Below are positions 45,483 to 53,593 of a stretch of DNA of 64,000 nucleotides, in pieces. Positions within the stretch are counted from its first letter, which is position 1. Every line of letters starts with the position of its first letter. The stretch lies in NCBI GenBank assembly GCA_963813345.1, contig CAWEYR010000027.1, positions 50,493 to 114,492 on the forward strand, in the 5' to 3' direction. A model generated the notes under the pieces. It did not search any database and was not told the DNA's origin. It was given only the letters and a program-made list of their open reading frames with translations. This DNA is from CAWDDA01 sp963813345 (GTDB lineage Bacteria; Acidobacteriota; Blastocatellia; RBC074). The translations under genes were made by a program, and so were the position numbers.

Positions 45483-48400
45483 ATGGCATTCCGGAAATCT
45501 TTCGAAATGAACTGTTCGGCAGACGAGCTTCGAGGCTTCATCGACTCGAGCCCCACACTGGCATGGTCCTGTTCTTCAGACGGCTCCGCTGACTTCTTCA
45601 ATCAACGCTGGCTCGACTATACCGGACTGTCAGACGAACAGGCGCATGGTTGGGGCTGGACGGTTGCCCTTCACCCGGACGACCTGAACGGACTTGTGGA
45701 TTACTGGCGCTCCGTTCTGGCTTCCAGCGAGCCGGGTGAGATTGAAGGACGACTACGCCGTTTCGACGGCGTGTATCGTTGGTTTCTCTTCCGTGCGTCT
45801 CCGTCGTTCGACAACGATGGAAGGGTTGTCAAATGGTTCGGAACGAACACCGATATCGAAGACCGAAAGCGCGCGGAAAGCTTGCTGGCCGGAGAGAATC
45901 TCGTTCTGGAAATGACTGCTAAGGGCAATCCGCTGGAATCGATTCTCGAAGCATTGTGCAGAGTTGTAGAACAGATCGCCGAGCGGATGTTACTGCAGCG
46001 TTCTTTTGTTCGATCCCAGTGGCTCGAAAATTCAGCAGGCAGTTGCGCCGAGCCTTCCATCCAGCTACAACGACCGGTTTCCAGGCACACCGGTGGATCG
46101 CGAAGGAGGACCCTGCACCGTGGCAGCGCTGCGAAAGACACGGATGATCGTGTCGGACGTGGCTGCGGACACCCAATGGGACACGTTTGGATGGCGCACG
46201 GCAGCGTTGACGCACGGTCTAAGAGCCTGCTGGTCGACCACGATACTAGCCTCGAATGGTCTTGTATTGGGCACCTTCGCGATCTATTGGCGCGAGCCGC
46301 GCAGCCCAACAGAGCAGGAACAAAAAGTCGTCGAGCAGATGACGCACCTCGCGGCGGTTGCGATTGAGCGCAAGCGCAACGAGGCGGCGCTCCAGGAGAG
46401 TGAAGAACGCTTTCGCCTGATCGTCGATAGCATTCCTGGGTTTGTGTGTACCTTGAATGCCGCGGGCGAGGTCGAACTGGTCAACCGCCAAATCCTGGAA
46501 TATTTCGGCAAGACGACTGAGGAATTGAAGAATTGGGACACTAGCGACGCTGTCCATCCGGAGGACCTTCCTCGCGTGATCGACGCGTGGAGGCGCTCGG
46601 TCGAAACCGGGCAGCCTTATGTGCTTGAGTTTCGCCAACGGCGTGCGGATGGTGTGTACCGCTGGTTCCAATCTCGCGCTCTGCCCACGCGAGACACGGA
46701 AGGTCATATAACCGGCTGGTACATGCTGTTAACAGACATTGACGACCGAAAACGAGCTGAGGATGCCCTTCGGTCGAATGAGCAAAGCCTCCGCCATGAT
46801 CGTCGACACCATTCCTGGGTTTGTGTCTACTGCGAATGCGGCAGGCGAGGTCGAACTTGTCAACCGCCAGGTCCTGGAATATTTCGGCAAGACGATTGAG
46901 GAAATGAAGAATTGGGCCGCTAGCGACGCTGTCCATCCAGATGACCTTCCTCACATGATCGACGCCTATAGGCGCGCCATCGAAACTGGGCAGCCACTTG
47001 ATGTTGAAAATCGTAGCCGTCGTGCCGATGGCGTGTACCACTGGTTTCAAATACGAGCTCGTCCGCAACGTGATGCCGAAGGTCGCATTGTCCGTTGGTA
47101 TAACCTGGCGACGGATATCGACGAGCGGAAGCGCGCTGAGGTGGCGCTAACGAAGCGCTTTCGACGAAATTGCCAAATCCGAAGCTGAACTCCGAACAAT
47201 AATCGATGCGATACCTCAGCTCATCGTCGCTATCGGGGCCGACGGAAAATTTCTGAACGCAAATCAAGCAGTACTGGACTACACCGGCTTGACGAAAGAA
47301 GAAGTAAGTTCCCAAAGCTTTGGCGACGTCTTTCATCCGGAGGATACTGAGAGATTGCACGACCAACGCGAGGCGGCGATCTCGCGAGGGGTTCCATTCG
47401 AGTACGAACGACGAGTGCGCCACAGGGATGGTCAGTATCGTTGGTTCCTCATCCAATACAACCCGTTGCTGGACGAACACGGCAATGTCATCCGCTGGTA
47501 TGCGACCGGTACTGACATCGACGATCGCAAACAGGCCGAGGACAGAACACGGCAGGAGAACGTCGCGTTGCGAGAGCAAATCGATCAGGCCTACATGTTT
47601 GAGGAGATCGTGGGCTCCTCTCCCGCCTTGAAAACTGTCCTCTCCAGCATCGTGAAAGTTGCCCCGACCGACTCTACGGTGCTGATTACGGGTGAAACGG
47701 GTACGGGAAGGAACTAATTGCGCGCGCCATACATAAGGGTTCGCAGCGTGCCGGCCACGCTTTTATTAGTGTGAATTGCGCCGCGATTCCTCCTTCGCTC
47801 ATCGCCTCAGAATTGTTTGGCCACGAGAAGGGCGCATTTACCGGCGCCATGCAGCGCCGGCAAGGTCGTTTTGAGTTGGCGCACTCGGGGACGATTTTTC
47901 TCGATGAAATCGGCGAGCTTCCAGCGGAAACCCAAATTGTATTACTTCGAGTAATCCAGGAGCGCCAGTTTGAACGAGTGGGGGGTAACCGCGTCATCCC
48001 GACCGATGTTCGGATAATCGCCGCCACCAACAGCGATTTGCCGGCTGCCATTGCGTCAGGAACATTTCGAGCCGACCTCTTTTACCGCCTCAATGTTTTC
48101 CCAATTGAAGTGCCGCCTCTCCGGCAACGGCAAGAAGACATTCCGATGCTGGTAGAGTACTTTGTGAAACGCTATGCAGACAAAGCAAGGAAGCAGTTCA
48201 GCAAGATCGACAAAAATACGCTTAAGCTATGTCAGTCTTATCCTTGGCCCGGCAATATTCGTGAGTTGCAAAATATTATTGAGAGATCCGTGATCCTGTG
48301 CACGGGGGATATCTTTTGGGTCGATGAGGCCTGGCTTTCAACTCAGAACGCACCTCACCTGGAGTCATCGGGTCCCCTCAAACAAAACCTCCAGAACTTT

Positions 48401-48547
48401 GAGAAGGAACTCATCGAAGCGGCTCTTACCGAAAGCAACGGAAAAGTTGCTGGGCCGAATGGTGCGGCTGCCAAACTCGGAATTCCGCGTTCGACGTTAG
48501 ATTTGAAAATCAAACAGCTCAATATAAAGAAACACACCAGCCGCTAA
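45483..48547 (+). CDS. Sigma-54 enhancer-binding protein with four PAS and one GAF domain, frameshifted
   Basis: ATG 45483 follows GCGGGAGGTGG. Order: PAS1 (FIDSSPTLAWSCSSDG), GAF (CSVLLFDPSGSKIQQ), PAS2 (IVDSIPGFVCTLNAAGEVE), PAS3 (IVDTIPGFVSTANAAGEVE), PAS4 (TIIDAIPQLIVAIGADGK), AAA+ (Walker A GETGTGKE after repair, GAFTGA loop at about 47837, and LDEIGELP), Fis-type HTH. Frame changes lie near 45985, 46795, 47165 and 47706; the last is a missing A within GGGAAGG that destroys the Walker motif. About 1,020 residues. It should activate sigma-54 promoters in response to a ligand or redox signal. Its target is likely the next cluster. Confidence 0.88.
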
Positions 48548-48565
48548 GTCCCCTCGTTGAACTCC

Positions 48566-48598
48566 CAGAATTCTGGCACTTCCTAACATTCTGTCACT
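48566..48598 (+). promoter_or_regulatory. Candidate enhancer/operator of the sigma-54 regulator
   Basis: A perfect 12-bp palindrome CCAGAATTCTGG (48566-48577), and a direct repeat ATTCTGGCACT (48570-48580) / ATTCTGTCACT (48588-48598) with an 18-bp period. It lies 45 bp before the sigma-54 promoter and immediately after the enhancer-binding protein gene. Closer to the promoter than typical enhancers, but a plausible dimer site. Confidence 0.5.
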
Positions 48599-48640
48599 CA
48601 AATTTTCTTTTTCAAGCCCTGTTTTCAATGAAATCCAATT

Positions 48641-48656
48641 GGGTACGCGGTTTGCG
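48641..48656 (+). promoter_or_regulatory. Sigma-54 (-24/-12) promoter
   Basis: GGGTACGCGGTTTGCG matches TGGCACG-N4-TTGCW at 11 of 12 fixed or key positions except for T>G, C>T and W>G. The invariant GG and GC are separated by exactly 10 bases. It lies 35 bp before the GTG start of the STAS-like gene. A sigma-70 promoter would not show this spacing. With the enhancer-binding protein gene directly upstream, this is the best regulatory link in the window. Confidence 0.65.
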
Positions 48657-48690
48657 CTACTCGTGATGGTGCTCGGATGGAAGGAATGCA

Positions 48691-48999
48691 GTGCAGCACA
48701 AACGCGACTGCGATGTTGGTCAAATGGCCTTATCGATGACTTTTAGAATTGAGAGTACGGCACGAGGGAGATTCGCAGTGTTCGTCCTCAGTGGCCGAAT
48801 CGAAAAACAGGCGATAGCCGAGTTGCGGAGACTCTTTGAACTCCAATCGGACTTCTCCGACATTGTTTTAGATTTGAAAGACGTTGGCGTGGTCGATCGC
48901 GACGTCGTGGGTTTTTTCGTGCATTGCGAAGCGCATGGCGTGAAGCTTAAGAACTGCGCTCCATATATTCGCGAATGGATGGAAAGAGAAAAAGATTGA
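48691..48999 (+). CDS. Small STAS-domain-like protein
   Basis: 102 residues, GTG start after GGAAGGA. A beta-alpha-beta pattern (FAVFVLSGRIEKQAIAELRRLF then DIVLDLKDVGVVDRDVVGFFVHCE) resembles STAS/anti-sigma-antagonist proteins, although the phospho-acceptor Ser of SpoIIAA is replaced by Asp in VVDRD. First gene after the sigma-54 promoter. Its role in the cluster is unknown. Confidence 0.55.
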   Translation: MQHKRDCDVGQMALSMTFRIESTARGRFAVFVLSGRIEKQAIAELRRLFELQSDFSDIVLDLKDVGVVDRDVVGFFVHCEAHGVKLKNCAPYIREWMEREKD

Positions 49000-49078
49000 G
49001 GGTGGCATCGACGTGGCAGCGACGCGCTTGTCGTTGCAGGGTCGATTGGCCTGAGACAGTTGAGACCAGGAGGAAGCT

Positions 49079-49843
49079 ATGGGAATACTTGACAACAAGG
49101 TCGTGCTGATCACCGGCACCGGAGGAGGTCTGGGCCGCGTCGCGGCACAGACCTTTGCGCGAGAAGGCGCAAAGGTTGTCGGGTGCGACATCAAGGTTGA
49201 TGCCAACAACGAGACGGTCGAACTCATACGTCGCGCCGGCGGTGAGATGACTGGCATCGCGCCGATCGATCTCACCGACCCCGAACAGGCGCGGAAGATG
49301 GTTGAGGATGCCGTCGCCGCCTACGGCGGGCTCGACGTGGTCTACAACAACGCGGCCATACAATACTTCGGTCCGATGCCCGATTTCTCTATCGAAGACT
49401 GGCGGGCGACCATAACTGGCGACCTCGACATTCCCTTCTTCGTGTCGAAGTTCGCATGGCCGCACCTGGTCCAGCGCGGTGGCGGTGTCATCATAAACGT
49501 CGCGTCCGTGTCAGGCATGATCGCCCACGAGACCCCCCCGATGGTCGGGCACGCCACAGCGAAAGCTGGCGTCATCGCCATGACGCGACAATTAGCGCTT
49601 GAAGGCGCGCGCTTTGGGATCCGTGCGGTGGCGATCAGTCCCGGGCCTTTCCTGACCCCGGCCGCCGACCGCGACCTCGGCGACAACCAGGCGGCCCGGG
49701 ACGCGATAACCAGAAAGACGCTTCTCAAGCGCTTCGGCCAACCCGAGGAGCTCGTGGAGCTCGCGGCCTTCATCGCTTCTGACCGGGCGTCTTACATCAC
49801 AGGCGCCAACTACCCGGTCGACGGCGGCGCGACCGCTTGGTAG
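49079..49843 (+). CDS. Short-chain dehydrogenase/reductase with His in the catalytic Tyr position
   Basis: 254 residues after AGGAGGAAGCT. Rossmann motif TGTGGGLG, then D-V and NNAA (in place of NNAG), and the active-site region MVGHATAKAGV. In classical SDRs this is YxxxK; here it reads HATAK, with His in the Tyr position. The C-terminal PG motif (AISPGPFLTPA) and YITGANYPVDGG are intact. A subgroup of SDRs has this substitution. Likely NAD(H)-dependent; cluster partner of the next SDR. Confidence 0.86.
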   Translation: MGILDNKVVLITGTGGGLGRVAAQTFAREGAKVVGCDIKVDANNETVELIRRAGGEMTGIAPIDLTDPEQARKMVEDAVAAYGGLDVVYNNAAIQYFGPMPDFSIEDWRATITGDLDIPFFVSKFAWPHLVQRGGGVIINVASVSGMIAHETPPMVGHATAKAGVIAMTRQLALEGARFGIRAVAISPGPFLTPAADRDLGDNQAARDAITRKTLLKRFGQPEELVELAAFIASDRASYITGANYPVDGGATAW

Positions 49844-49962
49844 AGCCACAGGCGTGGTCTCCGCAGCGGCTTGCCGGCATGGCGACCTGGCTGGCGAGCA
49901 ACGCTTTGATCGAGGCGCCAATTGTCCGAACGCTGATGTGGGCAACACTTAAGGAGAAATAG

Positions 49963-50703
49963 ATGGGCAAGCTTGAAGGAAAAATTGCACTTGTTACTGG
50001 CGGCAATAGCGGCATTGGTCTGGCGACGGCGAAGCAGTTTGTTAAAGAAGGTGCTTACGTTTTCGTCACCGGACGCCGTGAGCCCGAGTTGGCGGCAGCG
50101 GTAAAGGAGATCGGAAGAAATGTAGCCGGCGTACAGGGAGACGTTTCAAACCTTGGCGATCTTGATCGACTGTTCACGCAAATCCAGAAAGAGAAGGGCA
50201 AGCTCGATATTGTGTTCGCCAATGCCGGTGGCGCGAGTTTCGCCCCCTTGGGCAAGATTACGGAAGAACATTACGACGCACTCTTTAACGGCAATGTGAA
50301 AGGTCTGCTGTTCACGGTTCAGAAGGCGCTTCCGCTGCTGCCGGATGGCGCCTCAATCATCTTGACTGCGTCCACCGTCGCCAGTACAGCGATCGCGCCC
50401 GGGTGGAGTGTTTATAGTGCGACAAAAGCCGCCGTGCGTTCGTTCGCGCGGACATGGGCAACGGACTTAAAGGATCGCCGCATCCGCGTGAACGCGGTGA
50501 GTCCAGGCTACACCGACACGCCTCCATGGCATTCCATAGACGAGGCCGAGGAAACCATGAAGACCATTTCCAACACTATTCCGCTCGGCAGGTGGGGCAC
50601 ACCCGATGAGATCGCGAAGGCCGTAGTCTTTCTCGCCTCCGACGACAGCAGCTACATCACCGGGACGGAATTGTTTGTGGATGGCGGCTTCGCACAGGTG
50701 TAG
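49963..50703 (+). CDS. Short-chain dehydrogenase/reductase
   Basis: 246 residues after AAGGAGAAATAG. Rossmann motif TGGNSGIG, NAGG, canonical YSATK, and the SDR tail ITGTELFVDGGFAQV. Resembles the oxidoreductases often found with FMN reductases and DoxX proteins in oxidative-stress clusters. 119 bp after the first SDR. Its classical active site makes it functional on its own, unlike its neighbour. Confidence 0.88.
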   Translation: MGKLEGKIALVTGGNSGIGLATAKQFVKEGAYVFVTGRREPELAAAVKEIGRNVAGVQGDVSNLGDLDRLFTQIQKEKGKLDIVFANAGGASFAPLGKITEEHYDALFNGNVKGLLFTVQKALPLLPDGASIILTASTVASTAIAPGWSVYSATKAAVRSFARTWATDLKDRRIRVNAVSPGYTDTPPWHSIDEAEETMKTISNTIPLGRWGTPDEIAKAVVFLASDDSSYITGTELFVDGGFAQV

Positions 50704-50804
50704 ACCATTTGATGAACTACACGCGACTCCACTCTGCCGAGCGACAGAGTAGTAAAAGAGGAAATCATTCGTGAATGATTGAAGTTGGAAGGAGTGGTAA
50801 TGGC

Positions 50805-51221
50805 ATGGCACAGGTATTAACAGAAGGCACAAAGTCGGCTTCTACCGGAAAGATCATTAACGTCGTGCTCTGGATTTTACAGATCGCCGCCGCCGGGATG
50901 TTCCTGATGGTGGGGCTATTGAAACTGTCGGGAGATGCGCAATTAGTCGGGCTTTTTGAGGCCATCGGCGTCGGGCAGTGGTTCCGTTACCTGACCGGAA
51001 CGCTGGAAGTCGGGGGCGCGGTCCTGCTCTTGATCCCGCGCACGAGCGGGCTGGGCGCACTGATGCTCGTCGGGGTGATGGCCGGGGCGGTTATAACGCA
51101 CGTCTTCATCGTCGGCGGAAGCCCCTTGATGGCGATTATTCTTTTAGTCGTCACGGGCCTCGTCGCTTGGGGAAGACGCCAGCGAACGATGAATCTCTTA
51201 ACCGGGTTACGACAAAGATAG
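50805..51221 (+). CDS. DoxX family membrane protein
   Basis: Start at ATG 50805 after GGAAGGAG; 138 residues with four hydrophobic helices (VVLWILQIAAAGMFLMVGLLKL, GGAVLLLIPRTSGLGALMLVGVMAGAV region, IILLVVTGLVAW). DoxX proteins are small quinone-linked membrane proteins with links to oxidative stress and thiosulfate:quinone or terminal oxidase complexes. Here it lies between SDRs and an FMN reductase, a common grouping. Function inferred from context. Confidence 0.82.
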   Translation: MAQVLTEGTKSASTGKIINVVLWILQIAAAGMFLMVGLLKLSGDAQLVGLFEAIGVGQWFRYLTGTLEVGGAVLLLIPRTSGLGALMLVGVMAGAVITHVFIVGGSPLMAIILLVVTGLVAWGRRQRTMNLLTGLRQR

Positions 51222-51255
51222 AGTGTCGGTAACGGAAACAGGACAGGAGGAGTTT

Positions 51256-51822
51256 GTGCTTAGGATTGCCATCATCATCGGAAGCACGCGGCCCGGACGC
51301 AAGGGCGAGGCCGTGGCCAAATGGGTTTACGAAATTGCGCAAAAGCGTAGCGACGCCGAGTTTGAACTTGTGGACATCAAGGACTTTAACCTGCCTCTTC
51401 TCGACGAGCCACTGCCGCCGATGATGGGCCAGTACACCCATCAGCATACAAAGGATTGGTCTGCGAAGATCGCGTCCTTCGACGGCTACGTCTTCGTGAC
51501 GCCCGAATATAACCACGGGACTTCGGGCGCGCTCAAGAATGCAATTGATTTCCTCTACCACGAGTGGGTCAACAAGGCGGCTGGATTCGTCGGCTACGGC
51601 GGCGCATCAGGGACACGCGCGGTGGAGAATCTGCGATTAGTGATGGGGGAACTGCAGGTCGCTGACGTGAGAGCGCAGGTCGGTCTTTCCCTCTTCCACG
51701 ATTTCGAAGACTTCAGCGTCTTCAAGCCGGCTCCCCAACATGAGAAGTCTGTCAACGCGATGCTCGATCAGGTGATCGCCTGGGGCGGCGCGTTGAAACC
51801 GCTGCGGGAGAAACAAACATAA
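51256..51822 (+). CDS. NAD(P)H-dependent FMN reductase
   Basis: Start chosen at GTG 51256 after GGAGGAG; an in-frame GTG at 51223 has no site. 188 residues. Flavodoxin-like fold with IIIGSTRPGRKGEAVAKWV phosphate-binding loop, then FVTPEYNHGTSGALKNAIDFLY, the diagnostic motif of the NADPH-dependent FMN reductase family. Reduces quinones, azo or nitro compounds using bound FMN. Member of the redox cluster. Confidence 0.9.
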   Translation: MLRIAIIIGSTRPGRKGEAVAKWVYEIAQKRSDAEFELVDIKDFNLPLLDEPLPPMMGQYTHQHTKDWSAKIASFDGYVFVTPEYNHGTSGALKNAIDFLYHEWVNKAAGFVGYGGASGTRAVENLRLVMGELQVADVRAQVGLSLFHDFEDFSVFKPAPQHEKSVNAMLDQVIAWGGALKPLREKQT

Positions 51823-51872
51823 GACGCTGTAGAGTCAACTGCGGACAAAGATGAGATGAAAAGAGGAGGCCC

Positions 51873-52080
51873 GTGAGCGACATATGCAAAGCAGTAGAAG
51901 TATTCCAATGAGCCCGGCACAGGCTTCGAGTGGTGGAACGGTCAATTCCCGAGCCCGTGTGGGTCACGTCCGGATTCGGGTGGAAGCAGTGGAATCTGTC
52001 ACACCGGATGACGCCACGGTCACCGGCATCTACCCGGGGTTGAACCTGCCGCGTGTTCCTACTTGGTCATGAATGGAAGC
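51873..52080 (+). pseudogene. Zinc-dependent alcohol dehydrogenase remnant (N-terminal ~70 residues)
   Basis: GTG start at 51873 after GAGGAGG. Reading across three frames gives AVEVFQ, VVERSIPEP, then GHVRIRVEA..., VTPDDATVTGIYPGLNLPRVP and GHE, which match the N-terminal segments of adhP-type zinc alcohol dehydrogenases in order. The Cys and His zinc ligands (CGVCHSD) are scrambled to ESVTPDD. After about 52080 no dehydrogenase sequence continues. At least three frame changes and one internal stop make it non-functional. Likely truncated by recombination before the efflux genes. Confidence 0.7.
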
Positions 52081-52279
52081 GATGCCGCGCGCCCAATGGG
52101 AGATGTTGTGAGAATCGTATCTAGCCCCGCCCATACGGTGCAGCACCGCTGCGGCTTCCGCATATCCTCCATACCGCGTCTCGATGGAATGCCAAATACT
52201 GCGCTCACCTCGACGGTCGAATCCCGGCGAGCCCTATAAGTTGCTTGACCTCACAATCTGAGCAGATTCGGAGGTTAGA
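52081..52279. other. Gap before the efflux operon
   Basis: 199 bp with no recognised gene. The end contains the ribosome-binding site GGAGG of the membrane-fusion protein gene. No palindromic element or promoter motif is evident. Confidence 0.5.
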
Positions 52280-53579
52280 ATGAAGGCTTATTTCTTGAAG
52301 CACAAGCTGCTAATTGGCGCGATGATCGGCTCTTTGGTGATTGTCGTTCTGTTTATTTCCTTCGGTCGCTCGAAGACTAAGCAGACGCCGCCAGCGGCCC
52401 CGCTCGAGGTTGAGGTGGCGCAGGTCGAGCAGAAGGATGTCCCCATTTACAGCGAATGGATCGGCACGCTCGATGGCATGGTCAACGCCGAAATCAGGGC
52501 TCAGGTCTCCGGCTACCTGCTCAGCAAGAACTACACTGAAGGCTCTTTCGTCAGGAAGGGGCAGTTGCTGTTTCAGATCGATGCGCGGCCGTTTCAGGCG
52601 GCGCTTGATCAGGCTAAAGCGGAACTCGCCAGGGCAGAAGGGCAAGTGACACAAGCTGAAGGGCAACTTTTACAGGCCCATGCGCAGCTCGCACAGCGCC
52701 AGGCCGATCAGGGCAGGACCCAACTCGACGTGGATCGCTACACCCCGCTGGCGAAGGAGAAGGCCATCACCGACCAGGAACTCGATAATGCCGTCCAGGC
52801 CAATCTCGCCGCCAAGGCTCAAGTCAAAGCGGCTCTCGCCGGGATCGAGACGGCCAAGGCGGCGATCGTGGCCGCCAAAGCTGCGGTCGCGGCGGCTGAA
52901 GCCGCGGTGGAGACTGCCAAGCTCAACCTGGGTTTCACCAAAATCACTTCTCCAATTGATGGCATCGCCGGCATCGCTCAGGCGCAGGTCGGCAACCTGG
53001 TCAGCCCGACCAGCGAAGCTCTCACCACGGTTTCGACGGTGGATCCGATCAAGGTCTATTTCACGCCCTGCCGAGCAGGAGTATCTCAACTTTACCAGAC
53101 TTAACCCGACTCAAAGCGAACGGGACGCAGCGGGCAGGAGGCTTGAGCTGGAGCTGGTCCTCTCTGATGGCACAACTTACCCACAGAAAGGGCGGTTCTT
53201 CGTCGCGGACCGGCAAGTCGATCAGAAGACGGGAGCGATCAGGGTTGCCGGAATCTTCCCGAACCCCGGGGACATTCTTCGCCCCGGCCAGTATGGCCGA
53301 GTCCGCGCGGTGACCAGCATCAGAGAAGGCGCGCTGCTCGTGCCGCAGCGGGCCGTCACCGAGTTGCAGGGTAGCTACCAGGTAGCCGTTGTGGGCGGTG
53401 ATAACAAGGTGAGTTTTCGTCCCGTCAAGGTCGGCAATCGCGTCGGCTCGATGTGGATCATAGAGGAAGGGCTCAATCCGGGCGAAAGAGTCGTCGCCGA
53501 AGGCACACAAAAAGTCAGACCGGATGTGGTCGTCAACCCGAAGCCGTTTGTCGCGCCTTCACCAACACCAGCGCAATAG
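52280..53579 (+). CDS. RND efflux membrane-fusion protein (AcrA/MexA type), one frameshift
   Basis: ATG 52280 after GGAGGTTAGA. Inner membrane anchor (LIGAMIGSLVIVVLFISF), biotinyl-lipoyl motif (GTLDGMVNAEIRAQVSGYLL), a long alpha-helical hairpin with heptads (AKAQVKAALAGIETAKAA), and beta-barrel and membrane-proximal domains (GRVRAVTSIREGALLVPQRAV). One indel near 53068 splits it. About 430 residues. Links the inner-membrane pump to the outer-membrane channel. First gene of a three-gene efflux operon. Confidence 0.9.
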
Positions 53580-53593
53580 GAGAGGAGTTCACC

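Noticed and set aside
48570..48586. TGGCACTTCCTAACATT as the sigma-54 promoter
   Set aside because: The -24-like TGGCAC is present, but no TTGC follows at the needed spacing. The element at 48641-48656 has the exact GG-N10-GC spacing.
51884..52072. Independent 62-codon gene after the FMN reductase
   Set aside because: Its sequence (RIRVEA, VTGIYPGLNLPRVP) is one frame of a broken zinc alcohol dehydrogenase rather than a separate small gene.
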